Part shown: in pieces, positions 16,558 through 24,868 of the stretch
How the letters are laid out: each line of letters starts with the position of its first letter
How positions within the stretch are numbered: the stretch's first letter is position 1
Notes under the pieces: model-generated
What the model was told of the DNA's origin: nothing
Seen by the model: the letters and a program-made list of their open reading frames with translations, nothing else
Database searches by the model: none
Assembly (NCBI GenBank): GCA_964611145.1
Contig: CAZSYM010000029.1
Location: forward strand, 1 to 28,607
Origin: WFQV01 sp964611145
GTDB lineage: Bacteria > Bacteroidota > Ignavibacteria > Ignavibacteriales > Melioribacteraceae
Length of the DNA stretch: 28,607 nt
Reading direction: 5' to 3'
Program-made: the position numbers and the translations under genes

Positions 16558-18873
16558 ATGCGAAAGCTGTTTTTATTTTTAACAATTATGTTTGCGAGCC
16601 TTACGTTGTTGGCTCAGCAAAGTCTGACTCCGATTACGGAAGTGGATTATTACAATGCTACCCGTTATACGGGCGCGAGGAATATTGCTCGAACCACTGA
16701 CGGTAATGTGGTGGTGGTTTTCGAACCGGGTTCGGGTTATACGAACATGGATATTTGGTATGCCGTTTATAATTCGGTTTTCGGTAGCTGGGATGTTGCT
16801 CAATTAAGCAAGTCTTCCACGAATGCTACCGGCACGCCTGCCGTGATTGCCGACGAGGAAGGACATATTTTTGCTGCATGGAAGGAAAAAGCCCCCGACG
16901 GCAAACGTAATGCGATGTTTTCAAAATGTACTTTTATCGACCAATTCACTCATCAGTGGACAGACCCCGTTGTGGCGGATACGATTGATAATAATACCGG
17001 TGTTTGTACCATTGATGCCGATAGCTACGGAAACCCCTTTGTTATGTTCTCCATTTGGAACGACCCCGCAATTTTCCGAGCCAATATTTACGTAAGTCAC
17101 AGTACGGACGGAGGGGAAAATTGGGTTACGGATAATCTTACTTCCGTTTTCCCCACTCCCGATAAACTTCCTATCAATTATCTCGATGTTAATCTTGCCA
17201 GCGGGAAAAACGGCGTAATGTATGCCGCATGGGAAGATAAACCGGAGCCTTATACGACTCAATATGAAGTTCTCTTTTCGAAATATGATCCCTCCAACGG
17301 CTGGTGGGAAAAGCCCGAAATAGTTACTCCCATTAACGATGGCGTGGGTATTGCGAAGTATGTTGACGGCTATATTCCCACGGACAACGCCGTTTCGGTT
17401 TATCAAATGGGACCTTCGGATTACGAACTTGCGGGCTATTCCACGGTTATTTACAATCAAACGAGTACGTCTAAAACGTTGATTTCTTCTTTTAATCCTT
17501 ATTATCAATTCCCTACAAGCGAGAGAGACAAGTACTTGCAAGATGTTGTTAACTTTTTTGGCGTGAGTTCGCAGGATTCCGTCCTGGTTGTGGACGATGA
17601 CAATTATCATAACAACGATACTATCATTACCAAGGTTCTCGATGAAATGGGTATCAATTATCGCGTATTCGATTGCGGTAACAGTAGCGGTATGGCTACG
17701 GCTATCCCGACTTATGATAAAGACTTGAAAGGAAAAGAATTGGTGATTTGGTTCACCGGTGATGACTATAAAAACCTTGCTTTTTGGAATGTTGCCGACG
17801 AGGATAATCCGGAGTTGAAAAAATATTTGGACGATGCCGGTTCACAATTGTTTGTTTGCGGAAGGAGTTGGATGTACGACCGCTATGGTAATGCGCCCGA
17901 TACTTTGCATCCCGGCGATTTTGCTTATGACTATTTGGGAATTTCCATGTATATGGCACAATCGTGGCATGACGACGGAAACAAAGGAGTAACGGAATTG
18001 GATTTGGTGGATAATACATTGGGAGTTAGTACCGTTAACCCGATTAAGTGGAAGAATGCGGGAACTCGCCAAGGCGAACCCAGTATTGCTTGCGACCCAT
18101 CCGGTAAACTTCACATGGTTTATTACGATGCAAACGGAATGCGTATTCTTTATAAAACTTATGATGGTAACACTTGGTCCGACTCGATTAGAATTGATAA
18201 TTCCGCCGATACGGTACAAGTTATGCGTCCCAACATTGCCATTGATCCCAATTACGGAATTTATGTTACTTGGGTTCAGGAAACAAGCAAAAATAAAGAC
18301 GGTAAGAGAATTTATAATGTTTTCTATGCCACTTCTCCCGACGGCGGGAAAACATGGAACGAGCCTGTTCAGCTGAGCAATACCGATTATATGAACGATT
18401 CTTATTATTCCGTTAAAAATCCCACTATCGGCAAGAAAGTGCGCAAGGAAATTCCCGGAGTCTTCGACGGAGGAGCCGATGTCGTTTGGACGGAAGCAAG
18501 CGCCAAATCGTCTTTGGGGTATTACATTATGTATGCACGGATTCCTTATGTGGGAACTCTTAGCGATGTGGAAACGGATAATCTCAAGCCGATTAAATTC
18601 GACCTTGCGCAGAATTACCCGAATCCTTTCGGTACTAAAGTTACGGGAAGTGCTACGACGGAAATTTCTTATAGCATTCCTTCCCAAGGATTTGTTACCC
18701 TTAAGGTTTATGATTTGTTGGGACGAGAAGTGGCTACTCTGGTTAATAAACAGATGAACCGTGGACATTACAAAGCGACTTTCGATGCCAAAAACCTTGC
18801 GACGGGTGTTTATCTTTACAGATTAACTTCCGGTGCGAATACCGTCGTGAGAAAAATGTTGTTGGTCAAATAA
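16558..18873 (+). CDS. Secreted BNR/Asp-box repeat protein with inserted alpha/beta domain and T9SS sorting domain
   Basis: The 771-residue product has a signal peptide ending TLLAQ. Asp-box motifs of sialidase-type propellers are clear at about 182-189 (STDGGENW) and 593-599 (PDGGKTW), with related blade-like strands between and around (VIADEEGHIFAAWKE, IDPNYGIYVTWVQET). Between the blades, about 335-470, lies a Rossmann-like insert beginning DSVLVVDDDNYHNN, with ELVIWFTGDDYKN and QLFVCGRSWMYDRYG. It recalls the glutamine-amidotransferase-like domains in secreted peptidases and agglutinins, but no catalytic Cys is obvious. The last 85 residues are a type A sorting domain (NYPNPFGTK, VYDLLGREVATLV, TGVYLYRLTSG). 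Sialidase activity should not be assumed, because the catalytic Arg triad is not evident. A role in binding or degrading external polymers is likely. Confidence 0.87.
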   Translation: MRKLFLFLTIMFASLTLLAQQSLTPITEVDYYNATRYTGARNIARTTDGNVVVVFEPGSGYTNMDIWYAVYNSVFGSWDVAQLSKSSTNATGTPAVIADEEGHIFAAWKEKAPDGKRNAMFSKCTFIDQFTHQWTDPVVADTIDNNTGVCTIDADSYGNPFVMFSIWNDPAIFRANIYVSHSTDGGENWVTDNLTSVFPTPDKLPINYLDVNLASGKNGVMYAAWEDKPEPYTTQYEVLFSKYDPSNGWWEKPEIVTPINDGVGIAKYVDGYIPTDNAVSVYQMGPSDYELAGYSTVIYNQTSTSKTLISSFNPYYQFPTSERDKYLQDVVNFFGVSSQDSVLVVDDDNYHNNDTIITKVLDEMGINYRVFDCGNSSGMATAIPTYDKDLKGKELVIWFTGDDYKNLAFWNVADEDNPELKKYLDDAGSQLFVCGRSWMYDRYGNAPDTLHPGDFAYDYLGISMYMAQSWHDDGNKGVTELDLVDNTLGVSTVNPIKWKNAGTRQGEPSIACDPSGKLHMVYYDANGMRILYKTYDGNTWSDSIRIDNSADTVQVMRPNIAIDPNYGIYVTWVQETSKNKDGKRIYNVFYATSPDGGKTWNEPVQLSNTDYMNDSYYSVKNPTIGKKVRKEIPGVFDGGADVVWTEASAKSSLGYYIMYARIPYVGTLSDVETDNLKPIKFDLAQNYPNPFGTKVTGSATTEISYSIPSQGFVTLKVYDLLGREVATLVNKQMNRGHYKATFDAKNLATGVYLYRLTSGANTVVRKMLLVK

Positions 18874-18892
18874 TTCATAACCCTCCCCTTTC

Positions 18893-18934
18893 AAAAAGCG
18901 GAAAGACGGCGCGTGCTGTTTTTCCGCTTTTTTT
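18893..18934 (+). terminator. Strong intrinsic terminator ending the 18-kb gene run
   Basis: A perfect 12-bp stem (AAAAAGCGGAAA, 18893-18904, with TTTCCGCTTTTT, 18921-18932) is extended inside by ACGGC/GCTGT around a GCGT loop. It is followed by further T residues. It lies 20 bases after the stop of the BNR protein and before rlpA, so it closes the transcription unit. Confidence 0.9.
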
Positions 18935-18935
18935 C

Positions 18936-18943
18936 TAAATTTG
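18936..18943 (+). promoter_or_regulatory. TAnnTTTG box directly before rlpA
   Basis: TAAATTTG matches the Bacteroidota -7 element and ends 4 bases before the rlpA ATG, right after the terminator. If it is used, the mRNA would be almost leaderless, consistent with the absence of a Shine-Dalgarno. No TTTG is found at the -33 distance. Confidence 0.25.
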
Positions 18944-18947
18944 GTAT

Positions 18948-19472
18948 ATGCTAAAATCCATTCTTTACATACTGCTTGTTTTGTTGTTTTATTCATGCGC
19001 TTCTTCGGTTAGATTTTCTTCCGAAAGGAAGGTAAATCTACAGACCAAATCCCGCAAGGCTTTTGCGAATGTTAAGAAAGATACTCTCGCTACTCAAAAC
19101 ATTTCGAGGGATTCGGTTTTTTCTTATGCCGATCCTTCTTCGGGAAAAGTGTTGTATTCGGAAACGGGAATCGCTTCCTATTATGCGGATGCTTTTCACG
19201 GTAAGCGCACGGCAAGCGGGGAAATTTACGATATGTACGAATTAACCGCGGCACATCCGACCTTGCCTTTGGGGACAATTGCAAGGGTAACGAACCTGAA
19301 AAACGGAAAGTCCGTGATTATTAAAATTAATGATAGAATGCCGAAGCGACCCGACCGAATAATTGACTTGTCTTACGGTACCGCGAAACTTTTGGGTATG
19401 ATAAAAGACGGGATCACAAAAGTTAAGCTCGAAGTTTTGAAATGGGGAGATAACAAGTATCACAGGGAATAA
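18948..19472 (+). CDS. rlpA: RlpA-family septal-ring lytic transglycosylase-like lipoprotein
   Basis: The 174-residue lipoprotein has a hydrophobic N-terminus (4-15) ending in a lipobox FYSC with C17 as the lipidation site. A polar linker of about 55 residues leads to a double-psi beta-barrel (about 75-170). Family motifs are GIASYYADAFHGKRTASGE, YDMYELTAAHPTLPLGT, ARVTNLKNGKSV, KINDRMPK and RIIDLSYGTAKLLGM. The Asp in KINDRMPK corresponds to the catalytic residue of RlpA enzymes that cleave peptide-stripped glycan strands. There is no C-terminal SPOR domain, unlike E. coli RlpA, so septal targeting by denuded glycan binding is not expected. It is a single gene between two terminators, convergent with clpB. 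Confidence 0.93.
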   Translation: MLKSILYILLVLLFYSCASSVRFSSERKVNLQTKSRKAFANVKKDTLATQNISRDSVFSYADPSSGKVLYSETGIASYYADAFHGKRTASGEIYDMYELTAAHPTLPLGTIARVTNLKNGKSVIIKINDRMPKRPDRIIDLSYGTAKLLGMIKDGITKVKLEVLKWGDNKYHRE

Positions 19473-19473
19473 T

Positions 19474-19504
19474 AAAAACGGGACGCCCTTTGCGTCCCGC
19501 TTTT
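19474..19504. terminator. Bidirectional intrinsic terminator between rlpA and clpB
   Basis: A perfect 8-bp GC-rich stem (CGGGACGC, 19479-19486, with GCGTCCCG, 19492-19499) has a 5-base loop. It is flanked by AAAAA on the left and CTTTT on the right, so it can terminate both the plus-strand rlpA and the minus-strand clpB. It starts immediately after the rlpA stop and 12 bases past the clpB stop. Confidence 0.88.
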
Positions 19505-19515
19505 GATTATAGAGT

Positions 19516-22134
19516 TTACTTCTTTTCGAATTTTAATTTGTCGTCTTCTCCGCGAGAGACAAGTATGGTATCCCCCGCCGTGAAGTTTCCCATAAGAATT
19601 TCCGTAGCAAGGGGATTTACTAAATACCGTTGAATCACGCGTTTCAACGGGCGTGCGCCGTATGTTACGTCGTAACCCAATTCTATTAGAAAGTCTTTTG
19701 CGTCCTGGTTAACTTCGAGCCTCATGTTTTTCTCCGCCAGCATTTTATTGACTCGCTCGAGTTGAATATCCACAATTTCGCGGAGTTCGGATTTCAACAA
19801 CGGTTTGAAGAGTACGATTTCGTCTATTCTGTTTAGGAATTCGGGACGAATGGTTTGGCGCAAAAGATCGTTTAATTGTTCGCGGAGCTCTTCCATTATT
19901 TGTTGATAATTGCTTTCGTTGAAGTCGGACAATTTGGCTTGAATCAGATGCGAGCCTATGTTGGACGTCATTATGATTATTGTATTTTTGAAGTTTACGG
20001 TTCGCCCTTGATTGTCCGTTAGTCGTCCGTCGTCTAATACTTGCAGAAGTACGTTAAAGACTTCGGGATGCGCTTTTTCTATTTCGTCGAGTAGTACTAC
20101 GGAATAGGGCTTGCGACGAACGGCTTCGGTTAATTGTCCGCCTTCTTCGTAGCCCACGTATCCGGGCGGTGCTCCAATCAAACGGGAGACGGAAAATTTC
20201 TCCATGTATTCGGACATGTCTATTCGAATCATTGCGTGTTCATCGTTAAAGAGGAATTCCGCCAATGCACGTGCAAGTTCCGTCTTGCCCACGCCGGTGG
20301 TACCGATAAATATGAAAGAGCCGATGGGACGATTGCTATCCTGCAAACCTGCTCGCGAACGACGTATTGCATTTGCTACGGCTTTTACCGCTTCGTCTTG
20401 TCCCACCACGCGCTTGTGGAGTTCTTCCTCCATTCGAATGAGTTTGCTCCTTTCGCTTTCCAGCATTCTATTGACTGGAATGCCTGTCCATTTCGCCACG
20501 ATTTCCGCAACGTCCTCGGCGTCCACTTCTTCTTTTAAGAGTTTTTTGTTCTTTTGTATTTGCGCCAATTCCTCACTTGCTTTTTTGAGTTCGTTTTCGA
20601 GCTGAGTTATTTTGCCGTAGCGAATTTCCGCCACTTTACCGAAATCGCCTTCGCGTTCGTAGCGTTCCGCTTCCGCTTTCAATTTTTCGATTTCGCTTTT
20701 CATTTCGCGGATTTTCTGGATATGGGAACGTTCCAATTCCCATTGGGCTTTTAGCGAATTACGTTTTTCGGAAAGATTGCTAAGCTCCTTTTCTATTTCT
20801 TTTAATCTGTCGGCGGATTTCTCATCTTTTTCTCTCTTCAAAGCCTCGCGCTCTATTTCCAATTGTTTTATTTTCCTCTCGAGTGTATCCAGCTCCTCGG
20901 GCATGGAGTTTATTTCGATTCTTAACTTCGACGCCGCTTCATCAATCAAGTCTATTGCCTTGTCGGGCAGAAAGCGATCGGAGATGTAGCGACTGGAAAG
21001 TTGCACGGCGGCTACGATTGCCGCATCGGTAATACGTACACCGTGGTGAACTTCATAGCGTTCCTTCAAGCCGCGCAAGATGGAAATAGCGTCTTCCTCG
21101 CTCGGTTCCTGAATGAGAACGGGTTGGAAACGTCTTTCGAGGGCGGCGTCCTTTTCGATGTATTTTTTGTATTCATTGAGTGTGGTCGCGCCTATTGTAT
21201 GTAGCTCTCCGCGTGCCAAAGCCGGTTTTAGAATGTTGGCGGCGTCCATTGCTCCTTCGGTTTTACCCGCACCCACGAGCTGATGTAACTCGTCGATAAA
21301 AAGAATAATTTCCCCGTTCGAATCCACGACTTCTTTAATTACGGCTTTCAATCGTTCTTCGAATTGTCCTCTGAATTGTGCACCGGCTACCAATGCACCC
21401 ATGTCCAAAGCGACAATTCTTTTGTTCTTGAGGTTTTCCGGTACGTCACCCGCCACGATTCGATGTGCAATGCCTTCCGCAATTGCGGTTTTACCCACGC
21501 CGGGTTCTCCGATTAGAACGGGATTGTTTTTAGTTCTGCGGGAAAGCACTTGCAAAACGCGGCGAATTTCCTCGTCCCTTCCGATTACGGGATCGAGTTT
21601 TCCCGAGCGGGCGAGTTCGTTTAAATCTCGTCCGTATTTTTTGAGGGATTGATATGTATCTTCGGGATTTTGGGAGGTTACCCGCTGATTGCCGCGAATG
21701 TCCTGCAATGCTTTTAACATTTCATCTTTTGAAACTCCCGTTCCTCTAAGTAAGTCCCCTGCATTTCCGCTATCGTCGAACAAAGCCAGGAGCAAATGTT
21801 CGGAGGAAATGTATTCATCCTTAAATTTCTTTGCCTCCTCCGCTGCACGGTCGAAAAGCTCCGCTGTTTTTGTGGAAAGTTGTTGATTTCCCACTCCGGC
21901 GCCTGTTACTTTCGGTAATCTTTCCAAAAGCTCGCCCGCTTTGACTTTCAGGCTGTTTAAATTTATACCTGCTTTTTGCAAAGCGGATACGGCAGCGTTC
22001 TCGGAATCCTGTAATAGGGCGGCTAAAATATGCTCGGGCTCTACGATTTGATTGTTGTAGTTTTGAGCAATTTCAACCGCATTCTGCACGGTTTCCTGTG
22101 CCTTTACTGTAAATTTGTTGAAATTAAATGCCAT
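19516..22134 (-). CDS. clpB: ATP-dependent disaggregase ClpB (Hsp104 family)
   Basis: The 872-residue cytosolic hexameric AAA+ chaperone rescues aggregated proteins with DnaK. It has a double Clp-N domain (1-150), NBD1 with Walker A GEPGVGKT (near 205) and Walker B ILFIDELHQL, a long coiled-coil middle domain (about 410-530, heptad-rich ERKIKQLEIEREALK), and NBD2 with Walker A GTTGVGKT (near 605) and VVLLDEIEKAHP. The C-terminal small domain includes GYDVTYGARPLKRVIQR. The Pro-to-Thr change in the second P-loop is, as I recall, common in Bacteroidota ClpB. There is no ClpP-binding tripeptide loop, so this is a disaggregase, not a protease partner. GGAGA lies before the ATG at 22134. No CIRCE or clear sigma-32 site was found upstream. 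Confidence 0.97.
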   Translation of the reverse strand: MAFNFNKFTVKAQETVQNAVEIAQNYNNQIVEPEHILAALLQDSENAAVSALQKAGINLNSLKVKAGELLERLPKVTGAGVGNQQLSTKTAELFDRAAEEAKKFKDEYISSEHLLLALFDDSGNAGDLLRGTGVSKDEMLKALQDIRGNQRVTSQNPEDTYQSLKKYGRDLNELARSGKLDPVIGRDEEIRRVLQVLSRRTKNNPVLIGEPGVGKTAIAEGIAHRIVAGDVPENLKNKRIVALDMGALVAGAQFRGQFEERLKAVIKEVVDSNGEIILFIDELHQLVGAGKTEGAMDAANILKPALARGELHTIGATTLNEYKKYIEKDAALERRFQPVLIQEPSEEDAISILRGLKERYEVHHGVRITDAAIVAAVQLSSRYISDRFLPDKAIDLIDEAASKLRIEINSMPEELDTLERKIKQLEIEREALKREKDEKSADRLKEIEKELSNLSEKRNSLKAQWELERSHIQKIREMKSEIEKLKAEAERYEREGDFGKVAEIRYGKITQLENELKKASEELAQIQKNKKLLKEEVDAEDVAEIVAKWTGIPVNRMLESERSKLIRMEEELHKRVVGQDEAVKAVANAIRRSRAGLQDSNRPIGSFIFIGTTGVGKTELARALAEFLFNDEHAMIRIDMSEYMEKFSVSRLIGAPPGYVGYEEGGQLTEAVRRKPYSVVLLDEIEKAHPEVFNVLLQVLDDGRLTDNQGRTVNFKNTIIIMTSNIGSHLIQAKLSDFNESNYQQIMEELREQLNDLLRQTIRPEFLNRIDEIVLFKPLLKSELREIVDIQLERVNKMLAEKNMRLEVNQDAKDFLIELGYDVTYGARPLKRVIQRYLVNPLATEILMGNFTAGDTILVSRGEDDKLKFEKK

Positions 22135-22319
22135 ATCTATTCTCCTTTTTCACTTTTATTTTTCAAATTTCCAAAATGATTTTGACTAAAACAAATTGAG
22201 AGTAGAAACCCTTTGCTACCCTCGGTTCAAAACCGCCCTTTAAACAAGTGCAAAAAGATAATGTTTCAAAAAGAGAATCGAGAACTCCCCTCCGATTTTT
22301 TGAATCTTTATACTTTTGG

Positions 22320-22327
22320 TAAATTTG
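22320..22327 (+). promoter_or_regulatory. TAnnTTTG boxes before the ADP-forming acyl-CoA synthetase gene
   Basis: TAAATTTG here, and TACTTTTG at 22311-22318, both match the Bacteroidota -7 element. A TTTG at 22299-22302 is 17 bases before the second box, close to but short of the usual 19-21. The box ends 26 bases before ATG 22354, which supports that start over upstream in-frame codons. The 219-bp region between clpB and this gene holds nothing else I can identify. Confidence 0.25.
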
Positions 22328-22353
22328 AAAAACAAATAATCGGACTGGTTGCG

Positions 22354-24432
22354 ATGAACGAGAATATCAAAAAAATATTTTACCCCAAAAGCCTTTGTGT
22401 TGCCGGTGCTTCCACTAAAGAAAAAAGCATCGGATATGAAATATTGAAAACGATAAAAGTTTACGGATATACCGGAAAGGTCTATCCCGTTAATCCCCAC
22501 GCGGAAGAGATTCTCGGCTACGAATGTTACGAAAGCGTTGAAAAAATTCCTTACGAAATAGATGCTGCCGTGATTGTTACTCCGAAGAAATTCGTTAAAG
22601 ACACGGTGAAAGCATTGTTGCGGAAGGGGGTGAAAGCGTTGATTTTGGTTACGGCGGGTTTTAAGGAAACGGGGGAAGAAGGCGCAAATGAGGAAAAAGA
22701 GATTGCGGAAATGGTGCGCAAGGCGGGAGCGAATTTGGTGGGACCGAATTGTATGGGCATGATTAACACTCACGATGAAATTCGTTTGAACGCTACTTTC
22801 GTTGCCGAAAAACCCGAGGGTGGCAAAATCGGCTTTCTTTCCCAAAGCGGAGCTTTGGGCGCGGCGGTGTTGAATTCCTTGCGAACGTCGGGAATTCGCT
22901 TTGCACATTTTATTAGCGTCGGTAATAAAGCGGATTTGACCGAGAATGAAATAACTTTGTATTGGAACGAAGACCCGAACGTGCAGATTTTGACTTATTA
23001 TTTGGAAAGTTTTGAGAACGGAAAGAAATTTTTATTACCTTTCATAGACGGGCGAATATCGAAACCTGCAATAGTTTTGAAAGCGGGCAGAACGGCGGGA
23101 GGTAAGCGTGCCGCTTCTTCGCATACGGGAGCTTTAAGCGCCGAGGATTCGGTGGTAACGGAATTGTTGCGGCAATTCGGGATAATCCGTGCCGAAACGG
23201 TTGAGGAGTTGTTCAATATTGCCAAGGGTTTCGAGAACTTCCCCTTGCCGAAAGGCAATAGAGTGGCGGTTGTAACCAATGCCGGAGGTCCCGCAATTCT
23301 TGCCGTGGATGCTTTGGAACGTCGCGGTTTTAATCTTGCCACGCTGGCGGAGGAAACAAAGCTTAAGCTTAGGGAAATAGTTCATCCGAACGGAAGTGTG
23401 AATAATCCTGTGGATTTGTTGCCCGGTGGAAATGCCGAAAGTTATGCTCGTAGTGTGGAGCTTGTGTTGGCGGACGAAGGCGTTGATGCCGTTGTTTCTA
23501 TCTTTGTAGAACCCGTAATGGTGGAACCGTTCGGAGTGGTGGAAAAGTTGAACGAAATTAAATCCGATAAACCTTTGATGCAAGTTGTGATGCCTTTACC
23601 CGAGTTCTGGAAAAAATATGCGGAAGAATCAAAACGAAAACTTCCTCTTTTCCGAAATCCCGAGGAGCCCGCGGTCGTGTTGGAAGCGATGCTGTTCTTT
23701 GGCGAAAGGAGAAAAATTCTTGAGAAAAATGCGGATGAGTATTTCGAGTTGTTAAGAAAGGAAACTTCGGAAACCGTAAAAGGGAAAAAGCGTTTCCTTT
23801 CTCCCGAAGAGGTGAAAAAGTTTTTGAGCGGAAAGGATTTCCCGCTTGTAGAGGAGAAAATTATTTTTCCTTCCGAATTGTATCAAACAGCGGAGTTGAA
23901 ATTTCCCTTGGTCTTGAAAGGCTATGCGAAAGGGGCGATTCATAAAACCGAGTTGCAAGGGGTTAAGCTTGATATCGGTAATAAGGAGGAATTACTTACG
24001 GCGGCGAAAGAAATGGAAAAAGCTTTTTCGGAGGCGGGAAAATTCCTGGAGTATTTTATCGCTCAGCCGTTTTTGAATTTCAAATTCGAACTTTTAATCG
24101 GTGCACAGAGGGATCCTTCTTTCGGAGCTGTTGTTGTTTTCGGAAGCGGGGGAAAATATGTTGAGGTTTATCGCGATGTGGCGATTCGCTCCGCCTTCCT
24201 TTCGGAAGACGATGCCCTGGATATGATTGTATCCACGAAAATAGGGAAAATGTTGTTGGGTGTGCGGAACGAAAAGAGCGTAGATATTGAGCCGTTGAAA
24301 AAGTTGTTGCAAAAAACAGCGGTTCTTATGCTCGAACATCCCGAAGTGTTGGAATTGGATTTTAATCCCGTGGGAGTTACCCCTGACGGAAAAATAGTTA
24401 TTGTTGATACTCGAATCGGAGTTGCCGAGTAA
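22354..24432 (+). CDS. ADP-forming acetyl/acyl-CoA synthetase, fused alpha and beta subunits
   Basis: The enzyme converts acyl-CoA, ADP and phosphate to the free acid, ATP and CoA (reversible), a substrate-level phosphorylation step typical of fermenters. The 692-residue product has a CoA-binding Rossmann domain (about 5-100, KSLCVAGASTKEKSIGYEIL, YPVNPHAEEILGYE), succinyl-CoA-ligase-like domains (GPNCMGMIN, FLSQSGALGAAVLN), and the phospho-acceptor His in SSHTGALSAEDSVV. A C-terminal ATP-grasp domain occupies about 480-690 (PLVLKGYAKGAIHKTELQGV, GAQRDPSFGAVVVFGSGG, ELDFNPVGV). This is the single-chain form. The frame is open upstream to 22213, but only the ATG at 22354 starts at the conserved domain. 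The acyl substrate (acetate or branched-chain or aryl acids from amino acids) cannot be told. Confidence 0.93.
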   Translation: MNENIKKIFYPKSLCVAGASTKEKSIGYEILKTIKVYGYTGKVYPVNPHAEEILGYECYESVEKIPYEIDAAVIVTPKKFVKDTVKALLRKGVKALILVTAGFKETGEEGANEEKEIAEMVRKAGANLVGPNCMGMINTHDEIRLNATFVAEKPEGGKIGFLSQSGALGAAVLNSLRTSGIRFAHFISVGNKADLTENEITLYWNEDPNVQILTYYLESFENGKKFLLPFIDGRISKPAIVLKAGRTAGGKRAASSHTGALSAEDSVVTELLRQFGIIRAETVEELFNIAKGFENFPLPKGNRVAVVTNAGGPAILAVDALERRGFNLATLAEETKLKLREIVHPNGSVNNPVDLLPGGNAESYARSVELVLADEGVDAVVSIFVEPVMVEPFGVVEKLNEIKSDKPLMQVVMPLPEFWKKYAEESKRKLPLFRNPEEPAVVLEAMLFFGERRKILEKNADEYFELLRKETSETVKGKKRFLSPEEVKKFLSGKDFPLVEEKIIFPSELYQTAELKFPLVLKGYAKGAIHKTELQGVKLDIGNKEELLTAAKEMEKAFSEAGKFLEYFIAQPFLNFKFELLIGAQRDPSFGAVVVFGSGGKYVEVYRDVAIRSAFLSEDDALDMIVSTKIGKMLLGVRNEKSVDIEPLKKLLQKTAVLMLEHPEVLELDFNPVGVTPDGKIVIVDTRIGVAE

Positions 24433-24447
24433 TATACGGGTTTTGTT

Positions 24448-24798
24448 CTATGAGTTCGCGAATCTTTCGATTTCTTCCGCGATGATTTGCTCGTATTTTT
24501 CTTTTAAAATTCTGTTAAAGCCTTTCGGTTTTGGTAAATCGGCGGTATAAACTTCCGGAAGCAGTGTTTTTTTTCTTTCTTCGTCGGTCATTTTGTATGA
24601 CTTCAATTCGAAAAGTATCGCTTCGGCGTCCTCCTCGTCGTTCGCTTTTTTTATTATCTTTGCTGAAATATCGTCTATGACTTTGTTTCTCTCTGGCAGA
24701 GAAAGATTGGCAAATTTTTCGGTTTTGTTGAGAGCTATCAATACTTTTGCATAAATATAATTTGCTTCCGCCGTGTCGAGATTGGTTCTTTTACGCAT
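24448..24798 (-). CDS. Small all-helical protein of unknown function
   Basis: I do not recognise this 116-residue protein. It is rich in Lys, Glu, Ala and Ile, has no signal peptide or membrane segment, and is predicted helical throughout (TAEANYIYAKVLIALNKTEK near the N-terminus, LKEKYEQIIAEEIERF at the end). A break with Pro residues (LLPEVYTADLPKPKGF) lies near 82-97. It seems real: AAGGTGA sits 4 bases before its ATG on the minus strand, its composition is that of a soluble protein, and it fills the whole gap between two plus-strand genes. It is convergent with the acyl-CoA synthetase (15-bp gap) and divergent from the next gene. Confidence 0.65.
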   Translation of the reverse strand: MRKRTNLDTAEANYIYAKVLIALNKTEKFANLSLPERNKVIDDISAKIIKKANDEEDAEAILFELKSYKMTDEERKKTLLPEVYTADLPKPKGFNRILKEKYEQIIAEEIERFANS

Positions 24799-24839
24799 TT
24801 GTTCACCTTGGAAAAATTTACTTTAAAAATTTCTTTCGA

Positions 24840-24847
24840 TAACTTTG
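24840..24847 (+). promoter_or_regulatory. TAnnTTTG box before the small coiled-coil protein gene
   Basis: TAACTTTG matches the Bacteroidota -7 element and ends 21 bases before ATG 24869, in the 70-bp gap between divergent genes. It has no TTTG at the proper -33 distance. Confidence 0.25.
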
Positions 24848-24868
24848 TCCTTAAAATTAGGAGATTTA

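Noticed and set aside
20280..20310. Second ClpB P-loop GTTGVGKT instead of GPTGVGKT as a defect
   Set aside because: The lysine and threonine needed for ATP binding are intact, and the Thr variant is, as I recall, common in Bacteroidota ClpB.
22223..22235. Perfect small palindrome CGGTT-CAA-AACCG between clpB and the acyl-CoA synthetase
   Set aside because: A 5-bp stem with a 3-base loop is expected by chance in such a region. It does not match CIRCE and has no T tract.
22135..22260. Heat-shock promoter or CIRCE element for clpB
   Set aside because: TTGAAC occurs on the minus strand, but no matching sigma-32 -10 element or CIRCE inverted repeat could be found at proper spacing.
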